This document shows positions 1-5,377 of a stretch of 6,116 nt of DNA, piece by piece. Both the position numbers and the translations under genes were made by a program. The notes under the pieces were generated by a model. The model was not told the DNA's origin and did not search any database. It worked only from the letters and a program-made list of their open reading frames with translations. The stretch is taken from NCBI GenBank assembly GCA_003818595.1, contig RPQV01000224.1, positions 1 to 6,116 of the forward strand. Direction: 5' to 3'. Source of the DNA: Calditrichota bacterium (lineage in GTDB: Bacteria; Zhuqueibacterota; Zhuqueibacteria; Residuimicrobiales; Krinioviventaceae). Positions within the stretch are counted from its first letter, which is position 1; every line of letters starts with the position of its first letter.

Positions 1-1056
1 GGAATCGGACTGTTGGTGAGTCACGACCGACAGTTTCTGGACGACCTGTGCGCGCAAACACTCTTTGTTGTTCCTCCGGCCGTCGATCTTCGCGGCTGCG
101 GTTACTCCATCGCTCAGGAAGAGAGAGAAAAGGAAGAGACGGCGCAGCAGCGTGCCTATGACGCTCTAAAACTGCAGGCCAAACACCTCACTGCTCAGGT
201 GCAGAAACAAAAAGCCAAGGCTCAACTGGCGGAAAAGCAACGTTCAAAAAGATATATAGCGCCTTCGGATCATGACGCCAAAGCCAAGATTGACCTGGGA
301 CGGCTCACCGGCAAGGACGCTGCTCAAGGCCGAATCTATGATCGACTGCACGTAAAATTGGAGCGCATTGAAACGCAAAAAAAATCGATGAGCCGAAAAA
401 AGCAGCCTCCGATTGGAATTACTTCGCGCATAAAAGAAGCCGGGCATCCGGTTCCGTTCATTTTTCCCGAGACAACGATCTCTCTGGGAGGAGAAAAGAC
501 GCTTATCACTCCGGAACTGATGATATCGCCGCATGATAAAATCGGCATCATCGGTGACAACGGCAACGGGAAAAGCACTTGTATTCAGCATATTTACCAG
601 CGGATGGTGCAGCGACATAAAAGATTGATCTACATCCCCCAGGAGATCAGCGTTTCAGTTTCCGGTAAAATTCTGGCGCGATTAAAAAGCCTCAATTCCG
701 AAGAAATCGGCAGGTTGATGACCCTCATCAGTCGCCTGGGTTCAGAACCGGAAAGAGTGCTGCAGACAGAACTGCCGACGCCCGGCGAAGTGCGTAAATT
801 GATGCTGGCGGAAGGCATTTTGATGAATCCGCAAATAATCATCATGGACGAACCCACCAATCATCTTGACCTGCCCTCGATGATCTGTTTCGAAAGCGTG
901 CTCAAAAGCTGCGAATGCACACTGCTCCTGGTCAGCCATGATTTCGTTTTCCTGCAGAAAATTGTCGACTCTTTCTGGCATTTTTTCCAACGCGATGAAA
1001 AAACGGTGGTCATCCGCCGGCTCGGGGATATTTCCCAAATCGAGAATAAGATTTAA
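1..1056 (+). CDS. ABC-F family ATP-binding protein, 3' part (5' end outside window)
   Basis: The reading frame is open at the window edge. It begins with LLVSHDRQFLD, the switch-histidine end of a first ATP-binding domain, so that domain lies mostly upstream. A charged Lys/Gln/Glu-rich linker follows (about 100 residues, nt 100-410), as in ABC-F proteins. A second ATPase domain comes next: Walker A GDNGNGKST (nt 553-579), a signature region reading TPGE instead of SGGE (nt 778-789), Walker B with IIMDEPTNHLD (nt 838-870) and a second VSHD switch (nt 931-942). There are no membrane segments. ABC-F proteins are soluble and act on ribosomes as translation factors or antibiotic-protection factors rather than as transporters. 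Which role applies cannot be told here, because the ribosome-contacting linker is divergent and the N-terminus is missing. The degenerate signature is the one oddity. The family call is firm. Confidence 0.92.
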   Translation, partial: GIGLLVSHDRQFLDDLCAQTLFVVPPAVDLRGCGYSIAQEEREKEETAQQRAYDALKLQAKHLTAQVQKQKAKAQLAEKQRSKRYIAPSDHDAKAKIDLGRLTGKDAAQGRIYDRLHVKLERIETQKKSMSRKKQPPIGITSRIKEAGHPVPFIFPETTISLGGEKTLITPELMISPHDKIGIIGDNGNGKSTCIQHIYQRMVQRHKRLIYIPQEISVSVSGKILARLKSLNSEEIGRLMTLISRLGSEPERVLQTELPTPGEVRKLMLAEGILMNPQIIIMDEPTNHLDLPSMICFESVLKSCECTLLLVSHDFVFLQKIVDSFWHFFQRDEKTVVIRRLGDISQIENKI

Positions 1057-1398
1057 AAAATGATTCAGATGATGAATTCACTGCCACTGCAGTTCTGCGA
1101 AATCCTTTAATCCGTTTAATCCGTGATTCTGACGATGAAAAAGGTCTGTATCTCGGATTAGGCGAATTTATGGATTAACGCCGAGGCGCAGAGGAATTGA
1201 CGGGTTGATTCATTGCGTCTTGGTACGAGGTTATTGAATTTCGTCTCCTTGTGCAGGAGTCGGAGAGGACGGAAAATGAACTGTTTCTTTGCGGTCTTGG
1301 CGGCACGACTCTTCTTCTATTACTTTTATGATACATCGTCTTTTATTTTCGCCTGACATTGATTATATTATCCCATCGAAAGAATAATAGGAGAACCA
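1057..1398. other. Gene-free stretch with degenerate intergenic repeat phrases
   Basis: I see no convincing gene in these 342 bases. They hold a perfect tandem pair of TTTAATCCG (1106-1114, 1115-1123) and two inverted relatives containing GGATTA (1155-1160, 1173-1178). CGCCGAGGCGCAGAG (1179-1193) is an imperfect inverted match to CTTTGCGGTCTTGGCG (1287-1302). A small hairpin CTCCT-TGTGC-AGGAG lies at 1245-1259. The last 50 bases are A/T-rich (TATATTAT near 1365-1372) and probably contain the deoC promoter, but no -35/-10 pair is clear enough to call. No obvious terminator follows the ABC-F stop. The phrases resemble decayed dispersed intergenic repeats found in many environmental bacteria; that is from memory. 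Confidence 0.5.
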
Positions 1399-2151
1399 AT
1401 GGATCCAATAGCTGAACTCGCAAAAATGATCGATCATTCTCTGCTTCATCCGACCATGACCGATGAACAACTCAAGGCCGGATGCGAAACGGCTAAAAAA
1501 TATCATGTTGCCTCGGTCTGCATCAAACCCTATGCCGTCAGGCAGGCGGCTGAATGGCTGAAAGGCAGTGATGTGCTCGTCGGCACAGTCATCGGATTTC
1601 CGCATGGAAATTCGACGGCCGATATCAAAGTCGCCGAAACCGAACGCGCCTGCATCGATGGCGCCGTGGAGATCGACATGGTCGTCAACATCGGCAAGGT
1701 GCTGGGGAAAGAATGGGATTATGTAGAACAGGAAATCGGCGCCGTGCTCGCTGCCTGTCATCGTCATCATGCCATCCTCAAGGTCATTTTTGAAAACGAC
1801 TATCTGCCGGACGATGAACTCAAAATCAGATTATGCCAGATCTGCAGCCGTCTCGGTGTGGAGTTTGTGAAAACCTCCACCGGATACGGATTTATCAAGA
1901 CAGCGGACGGCAATTATAACTATCGCGGTGCGACTGAACACGATCTCAAGCTTATGCGTGCCCATTCAGCTCCAGAGATTCAGGTGAAAGCAGCGGGCGG
2001 CGTGCGCAACCTGGACGATCTTCTGCATGTCAAATCTTTGGGCGTCACCCGCGTCGGCGCCACCGCAACTGCGGCCATGCTCGAAGAAGCGAAAAAACGA
2101 TTTCACGGCACGGCTTCCGACTCTGTAGCCGACGAATTGCCGGGATATTGA
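1399..2151 (+). CDS. deoC: Deoxyribose-phosphate aldolase
   Basis: This class I aldolase cleaves 2-deoxy-D-ribose 5-phosphate to glyceraldehyde 3-phosphate and acetaldehyde, in the cytosol, at the end of deoxynucleoside breakdown. The 250-aa length is normal for the family. Landmarks are VGTVIGFPHG (61-70), EIDMVVNIG with the conserved Asp93, VEFVKTSTGYG with Lys158 as the Schiff-base lysine, and VKAAGGVR with Lys197 as the second active-site lysine. They match Asp102, Lys167 and Lys201 of the E. coli enzyme. A short insertion after the catalytic lysine (about 168-178, ADGNYNYRGAT) separates it from the classic E. coli form. The ATG start is supported by AGGAG at 1389-1393, five bases upstream. 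The GH130 gene follows 77 bases downstream on the same strand. No other nucleoside-catabolism gene (deoA, deoB, deoD) is in view. Confidence 0.95.
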   Translation: MDPIAELAKMIDHSLLHPTMTDEQLKAGCETAKKYHVASVCIKPYAVRQAAEWLKGSDVLVGTVIGFPHGNSTADIKVAETERACIDGAVEIDMVVNIGKVLGKEWDYVEQEIGAVLAACHRHHAILKVIFENDYLPDDELKIRLCQICSRLGVEFVKTSTGYGFIKTADGNYNYRGATEHDLKLMRAHSAPEIQVKAAGGVRNLDDLLHVKSLGVTRVGATATAAMLEEAKKRFHGTASDSVADELPGY

Positions 2152-2159
2152 TTGGTGTG

Positions 2160-2180
2160 CCGATCAGTAATCGGACTTTT
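2160..2180 (+). terminator. Weak hairpin plus short T run after deoC
   Basis: CCGAT (2160-2164) and ATCGG (2170-2174) can form a five-pair stem around CAGTA, followed by AC and TTTT (2177-2180), nine bases after the deoC stop. The stem is short for an intrinsic terminator, so read-through into the GH130 gene is likely even if it is used. Confidence 0.25.
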
Positions 2181-2189
2181 GATGTGCGA

Positions 2190-2203
2190 ATATTTTAAAA
2201 TAT
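2190..2203. promoter_or_regulatory. Perfect 14-base A/T palindrome upstream of the GH130 gene
   Basis: ATATTTTAAAATAT is exactly self-complementary and ends 25 bases before the GH130 start codon. It could be a dimeric regulator's operator or part of a -10 region for a separate promoter. A/T palindromes of this length also arise by chance, and no partner site is visible. Confidence 0.25.
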
Positions 2204-2228
2204 CAACCAAATATGTTGAAAGGGCTAT

Positions 2229-3215
2229 ATGAAAACTAAAATCAATGGTATTCCCCCTCTACCCAATATCCCGTGGCAGGATCGCCCCGCGGGCAGCAGC
2301 GAAATCGTCTGGCGGTACAGCAACAATCCGGTCGTCCCGCGCGATATATTGCCGTTTTCCAACAGTGTTTTCAACAGCGCCGTGGTGCCTTACAATGGCG
2401 AATTCGCCGGTGTCTTTCGCGTCGACAACACCATTCGTCAGATGAGACTGCATCGCGCGTTCAGCAGGGACGCGCTCAAGTGGACGATCGATCCTCAGCC
2501 GCTGCAATTTGAGTGCGATGATCCGGAGGTGGGCAATTTTGTCTACGGCTACGATCCGCGAGTGGTCTGGATCGAAGATCGTTATTGGGTGAGCTGGTGC
2601 AATTATTATCACGGTCCGACGATCGGATTGGCATGGACTCTAGATTTTAAGGTATTCCATCAGCATGAGAATGCCTTTTTACCCTTTAACCGCAACGGCG
2701 TGCTGTTCCCGCGCCGCATCAACGGCCACTATGCCATGATCAGCCGCCCATCGGACAGCGGCCACACGCCATTCGGCGATATCTTTTACAGCGAAAGTCC
2801 CGACATGCATTACTGGGGCAACCATCGCTGGGTGATGGGGCCGAAAGGCGACTCTTGGCAATACACCAAAATCGGCGGCGGTCCGGTTCCGCTGGAAACA
2901 TCGGAAGGCTGGCTGCTCATTTATCACGGTGTGCTGCAGTCATGCAGCGGCTATGTTTACAGCGCCGGCGTGGCATTGCTCGATCTCGAAAAACCCTGGA
3001 AGGTCATCGGACGCGCCAAACCTTATATCCTCAATCCGCGCACACTCTATGAATGCGTCGGCGATGTGCCGAATGTTGTTTTCCCCTGCGCCACATTGTG
3101 CGACAGCGCCACCGGCCGTTTGGCGATCTATTATGGCGCTGCGGATACGGTAGTCGCCTTGGCGTTTACCACTGTGGATGATCTGATCGATTTGATCAAA
3201 AGCAATTCGTGGTGA
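2229..3215 (+). CDS. Glycoside hydrolase family 130 enzyme, probable beta-mannoside phosphorylase
   Basis: This 328-aa protein has the five-bladed beta-propeller motif set of GH130, whose members mostly split beta-mannosides with phosphate to give mannose 1-phosphate. Recognisable blocks are NNPVVPR (32-38), YDPRVVW (108-114) with Asp109 as the candidate proton donor, HGPTIGLAW (128-136), LFPRRINGHYAMISRP (159-174), KIGGGPVPLETSEGWLLIYHG (214-234 region) and IYYGAADTVVALA (300-312). Arg173, Lys214 and His233 sit where the phosphate-binding Arg, Lys and His of characterised phosphorylases lie, which favours a phosphorylase over the GH130 hydrolases; this alignment is from memory. No signal peptide is seen, so a cytosolic enzyme is expected. 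The start ATG has AAAGGG about four bases upstream. Exact linkage (beta-1,4 or beta-1,2; mannose or glucose acceptor) cannot be told. No transporter or mannan-degrading partner is in view. Confidence 0.9.
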   Translation: MKTKINGIPPLPNIPWQDRPAGSSEIVWRYSNNPVVPRDILPFSNSVFNSAVVPYNGEFAGVFRVDNTIRQMRLHRAFSRDALKWTIDPQPLQFECDDPEVGNFVYGYDPRVVWIEDRYWVSWCNYYHGPTIGLAWTLDFKVFHQHENAFLPFNRNGVLFPRRINGHYAMISRPSDSGHTPFGDIFYSESPDMHYWGNHRWVMGPKGDSWQYTKIGGGPVPLETSEGWLLIYHGVLQSCSGYVYSAGVALLDLEKPWKVIGRAKPYILNPRTLYECVGDVPNVVFPCATLCDSATGRLAIYYGAADTVVALAFTTVDDLIDLIKSNSW

Positions 3216-3216
3216 C

Positions 3217-3255
3217 CTTTTCAGCGTTCCGCGCTGAAAAGCGTCGGAACGTTTT
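3217..3255 (+). terminator. Terminator-like region with two competing hairpins
   Basis: Starting two bases after the GH130 stop, CTTTTCAGCG (3217-3226) pairs perfectly with CGCTGAAAAG (3232-3241) over a TTCCG loop. An overlapping alternative uses GTTCCGCGCT (3226-3235) with AGCG-T-CGGAAC (3240-3250). That gives ten pairs with one bulged T and a GAAA tetraloop, followed by GTTTT (3251-3255). The second form resembles an intrinsic terminator. The first form would prevent it. Confidence 0.6.
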
Positions 3256-3275
3256 AGGTCAAGCAAGGACAATGG

Positions 3276-3641
3276 ATGAAATCTCATTTCGAACCTGGGA
3301 TCAGAATTCGCATCATTAAAGCATGGCAGGCGAGTTATGCGCATGCAATCTGCTTCAAGACGGGTGATCACGTCAAATGTGAAAAAACCGACAGTGATTG
3401 GCCAGGCTGGACATGGTGTTCTTCTCAAGACGGAAGGAGCTGTTGGGCGCCGCAGATTCTGCTGCAGGTGGAAGATGAGGATCACGCATTATTTCTCGAT
3501 GACTATTGTTCCGCCGAACTGACAGTTACGCCGAATGAAATCCTGCAGATAAGAAAAGAAGTGATGGGATGGTGTTGGGTCGTTAATGAAAAGGGGGAAC
3601 AAGGTTGGGTTCCCGGCTTTTGTCTCGATAAAGAGCGATAA
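3276..3641 (+). CDS. Small tandem SH3-like domain protein
   Basis: This 121-aa cytosolic protein has no signal peptide and appears to hold two bacterial SH3-like barrels. The first (about 24-64) has FKTGDHV, DWPGWTWC (41-48), then GRSCWAPQILL. The second (about 76-119) has YCSAELTV, GWCWVVNEKGEQGWVPGFCL (98-117). The repeated W-x-W...G-x-x-G-W-x-P pattern is typical of this fold, which usually binds peptides or other proteins; no partner is evident. The ATG at 3276 is preferred because AAGGA (3265-3269) lies six bases upstream. The ATG at 3272 is in another frame that stops quickly. The gene lies beyond the GH130 terminator and may have its own promoter. It is the last + strand gene before the strand switch. 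Confidence 0.8.
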   Translation: MKSHFEPGIRIRIIKAWQASYAHAICFKTGDHVKCEKTDSDWPGWTWCSSQDGRSCWAPQILLQVEDEDHALFLDDYCSAELTVTPNEILQIRKEVMGWCWVVNEKGEQGWVPGFCLDKER

Positions 3642-3755
3642 GGCTGTAGTCAGAAAAAGATACTGATGAACGAGCAGGGTATTATTCTTTGATTCGCAGC
3701 GATCTGCCATGATTAGGATTTATGATTAAAGTGAGAAGGTGAGTTCTCTGTTGCT
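3642..3755. other. Gene-free spacer at the strand switch
   Basis: I see no convincing gene here. ATGATTAGGATTTATGATTAA (3708-3728 region) carries GATTAGGATT and recalls the TAATCC phrases at 1100-1180, so the same class of dispersed intergenic sequence may be present. The stretch separates convergent transcription units, the SH3-like gene from the left and the minus-strand operon from the right. Confidence 0.4.
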
Positions 3756-3850
3756 CTTTAACGCCTACGCATGACTAATGCAGCGGTGGTAGAGAAGCGA
3801 GGGGTGGGCTGCATCTGGTCAATGCTCGGGTTCGCCGAATACAGTTAAAC
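3756..3850 (-). repeat. Possible second attC-like palindrome at the end of the minus-strand operon
   Basis: On the minus strand it starts with GTTTAAC (3850-3844), which matches the RYYYAAC box and contains the TAA stop of the 71-aa gene. It ends with GTTAAAG (3762-3756), one base off GTTRRRY. Between them lie nested complementary arms: GCAT-GAC (3769-3775) with GTC-A-ATGC (3818-3825), and ATGCAGC (3778-3784) with GCTGCAT (3808-3814). TTTAAC and GTTAAA at the ends are also complementary. The outer spacers are unequal (about 6 and 18 bases), which is poor for an attC site. A terminator or another structured element is the main alternative. Confidence 0.35.
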
Positions 3851-4060
3851 TGCGATGGGGGTAAGACTGAAAAATCGGGCTGATTGAGATGCCTTCTTTA
3901 TATCTCCATGTTTAAGAGCATCTCGAATCATATCTAATTTATTTGCTTCTTCGGCAGAAATATATGGAGACCATCCATTATCGTCTTCAAGCAATTCAAC
4001 ACCTACTTCAGCAATATACTTGCCTTCATGGATCAATTTTGTATGGCGCCTTTCATTCAA
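3845..4060 (-). CDS. 71-aa partner of the DUF4258-like protein, possible antitoxin
   Basis: This small, partly acidic protein opens with RRHTKLIHEGKYIAEV, continues through ELLEDDNGWSPYIS (about 23-36) and has a helical C-terminal half (EEANKLDMIRDALKHGD, then ASQSARFFSLTPIAV). Similar small proteins are, from memory, often encoded directly beside DUF4258 genes, but no function is established that I can cite. The start is TTG, supported by a strong AAGGAG six bases upstream; the nearby ATG at 4056 is in another frame. The gene overlaps the stop of the preceding gene by four bases (TTGA), so translational coupling is likely. Its stop lies in the GTTTAAC box of a palindrome. An antitoxin or neutralising role is inferred only from pairing and size. 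Confidence 0.7.
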   Translation of the reverse strand: MNERRHTKLIHEGKYIAEVGVELLEDDNGWSPYISAEEANKLDMIRDALKHGDIKKASQSARFFSLTPIAV

Positions 4061-4275
4061 TATTTTCTCCTTAAAAAATCATCACTCCATCTACTTGGGT
4101 CTGGTCTGTATGCTGTAACAATAACTGCAGGTGATGATTGCCCTTTGGGAATTCCCCATACCACATGTATTGGATTATTATCTATATCCTTATGCAAAAG
4201 CATAACACACGGTCCCTTTGTATAGTTTGGGTAATCTTCAATTAATTTAGATTTGCCAATACTCAATAAAAACAA
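4057..4275 (-). CDS. DUF4258-like small protein, N-terminally short, possible toxin
   Basis: This 72-aa protein shows the C-terminal core of DUF4258 proteins: LIEDYPNY (11-18), NPIHVVWG (34-41), VIVTAYRPDPSRW (51-63) and a basic end, FLRRKY. DUF4258 is a small family related in appearance to RelE/BrnT-type toxins. Usual members have about 25 more N-terminal residues, including a helix with a conserved His/Arg pattern. That part is absent here, since an in-frame TAA sits directly before the TTG start and the upstream gene ends 11 bases away. The TTG is supported by AGAGG five bases upstream. The protein could be a genuine short variant or a truncated, inactive one. It lies between two co-directional genes in a tight operon. 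The domain call is moderately firm; toxin activity is inferred. Confidence 0.7.
   Translation of the reverse strand: MFLLSIGKSKLIEDYPNYTKGPCVMLLHKDIDNNPIHVVWGIPKGQSSPAVIVTAYRPDPSRWSDDFLRRKY
4067..4072 (-). promoter_or_regulatory. Strong ribosome binding site deciding a TTG start
   Basis: On the minus strand AAGGAG (4072-4067) is followed by AAAATA and TTG (4060-4058). The ideal spacing picks the TTG as the start of the 71-aa gene over the out-of-frame ATG at 4056. Confidence 0.75.
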
Positions 4276-4279
4276 TTAG

Positions 4280-4284
4280 ACCTC
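4280..4284 (-). promoter_or_regulatory. Ribosome binding site for the TTG start of the DUF4258-like gene
   Basis: On the minus strand AGAGG (4284-4280) lies five bases before TTG (4275-4273), just past the upstream gene's TGA (4289-4287). An in-frame TAA (4278-4276) rules out any longer N-terminus in this frame. Confidence 0.55.
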
Positions 4285-4286
4285 TA

Positions 4287-4796
4287 TCAGTCTCCTGGCG
4301 GAATAATGTTGTTTTCATCACAAGAATCTACAATTTTGAATTGAAAGCTCCAACCCTCATAGCATTCAAGCATTTTCACAAAATCTTCAATCGAAATTTC
4401 ATTTCCGTCGATTACAAATACTCTATCAAATTCTGTTCTTGAAGGATCATTAATATATTCAATTCGTCCCTCAACAGTCTTGTATTGTTCAATTTCCCAC
4501 TGACCATGGCGACGTTTAAGGTGCCTCTTGTTGATTTTATTTTTAATTATTGTCTCAAGTTTTTTCGTAGCAGCGTCTATATCTGCATCCCATTCAGACA
4601 ATATCCTAAATTGATGTCCTGAAGAATTGTCTTTCCTGACTTCGAGAGCCTCTATCATGATTCCTGGTGGAACTAGAAAAGATGCAATCTTGAAATGATA
4701 CTGCCGCTTCCAGCGATCTTTGATATAAAAATCCTCACCACTTTCAAGTGTGCTATGAATGAATACTTTATCGTCGTTGCAATTATTATAATTCAT
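4287..4796 (-). CDS. Conserved hypothetical protein, first gene of the AT-rich operon
   Basis: This 169-aa soluble protein has no signal peptide or membrane segment. A central stretch reads IMIEALEVRKD (about 46-56) then HQFRILSEWDADIDAATKKL (61-80). A Lys/Arg-rich segment follows (about 84-98, NKINKRHLKRRHGQ). The C-terminal part has RVFVIDGNEISIEDFVKMLE (about 124-143), then YEGWSFQFKIVD. The VIDG...EDF...L...EGW pattern recalls a domain of unknown function (DUF7713-like); this recollection is tentative and I assign no activity. The ATG at 4796 has no good Shine-Dalgarno sequence, but a promoter lies about 45 bases upstream. The DUF4258-like gene begins 11 bases after its stop, so the three genes form one operon. 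Base composition is clearly AT-rich compared with deoC or the GH130 gene, suggesting acquired DNA. Confidence 0.75.
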   Translation of the reverse strand: MNYNNCNDDKVFIHSTLESGEDFYIKDRWKRQYHFKIASFLVPPGIMIEALEVRKDNSSGHQFRILSEWDADIDAATKKLETIIKNKINKRHLKRRHGQWEIEQYKTVEGRIEYINDPSRTEFDRVFVIDGNEISIEDFVKMLECYEGWSFQFKIVDSCDENNIIPPGD

Positions 4797-4839
4797 TTTT
4801 CAAACTCACATGATTTCGAGAGCTAGTCGTAATCTGGTT

Positions 4840-4879
4840 ATTATGATGGTGATATTACATCCATTCAAGAGAAATATCA
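4840..4879 (-). promoter_or_regulatory. Sigma-70-type promoter overlapped by an inverted repeat
   Basis: On the minus strand TTGAAT (4868-4863) and CATAAT (4845-4840) are separated by exactly 17 bases, giving a transcript start near 4833 and a leader of about 37 bases before the ATG at 4796. TGATATT (4850-4856) and AATATCA (4873-4879) form a perfect seven-base inverted repeat whose arms flank the -35 box, one in the spacer and one just upstream. This is a plausible operator for autoregulation, as is usual in toxin-antitoxin operons. Confidence 0.55.
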
Positions 4880-4882
4880 TGG

Positions 4883-5377
4883 CTAACATTTTTCATTGAT
4901 AATGACACCGACATTGCAATTTAAAAGAATCCGACCGCTGCAGGGTTCAGAATGCTGTTTTTTGCTGTTATTCAATTTCGCATTATCCTTTGATTTTCCA
5001 TCCGGGCCTACATTTCCCTGCCCTCGATCCATGATATCTCAAAATTGTGTCAGCCGGCTTTTCAGTTCATCTGCGGAGGCGCATGAACATCGGAAATCAT
5101 CAAGCCGACTGCCGTCATATGTCCGATTCTGCACTGCGGACTTTGACACCCGTAAATCAATTCCCGTCACCAGACAATACAAGTCGCGCCAGTCGATTTT
5201 CTGATGCTCTTCCGGCTCATCGATCATGTTCAATATTTCTCTGCAAACAATTCAAGAGCACCATATCAGGCCTGAGCTCTCCTCGTTTCCTCCAAAAAAT
5301 TCTAGAAAATCATCGCTGTGAAATTTCCAATACCGCTTCCCAGGAGGCTTGGTCCAACCACGCGTTGCACGCCGACG
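4883..5377 (-). pseudogene. Decayed reading frame with two in-frame TGA codons
   Basis: One minus-strand frame runs 165 codons to a TAG at 4885-4883, interrupted only by TGA at 5254-5252 and 5041-5039. The middle piece (TTG 5233 or ATG 5227 to 5039, about 64 codons) is protein-like: MIDEPEEHQKIDWRDLYCLV, then VTGIDLRVSKSA. The upstream piece reads KRYWKFHSDDFLEFFGG, also protein-like but with no start codon. A different frame near 5280-5230 gives LRPDMVLLNCLQRN, so a pair of frameshifts is an alternative explanation. No family is recognised. TGA recoding is unlikely, since neighbouring genes end in TGA. The piece adjoins the attC-like site, as a cassette gene would. The 64-codon segment alone might be a real small gene. 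Confidence 0.35.

Noticed and set aside
2259..2612. Antisense and out-of-frame frames within the GH130 gene.
   Set aside because: They are shadows of a strongly supported coding frame and have no motifs of their own.
3489..3710. A 73-codon minus frame opposite the SH3-like gene.
   Set aside because: It has no motif and lies antisense to a protein with clear repeated SH3-like features.
3780..3842. Possible tRNA-like segment (GGTGGTAGAG and GGGTTCG phrases).
   Set aside because: No acceptor stem, anticodon arm or proper spacing can be built; the pairing that exists fits a simple nested palindrome.
4883..4995. A third attC site on the minus strand (AATAAC...GTTAGCC).
   Set aside because: The boxes fail RYYYAAC/GTTRRRY and only weak internal pairing is possible.
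4896..5204. A 102-codon + strand frame in the promoter/decayed-gene region.
   Set aside because: The composition is unlike a protein domain and there is no motif. It lies antisense to a better minus-strand frame.
4883..5377. TGA read as tryptophan, glycine or selenocysteine.
   Set aside because: deoC, GH130 and the operon genes all end in TGA at sensible places, and no selenocysteine-type hairpin is evident.
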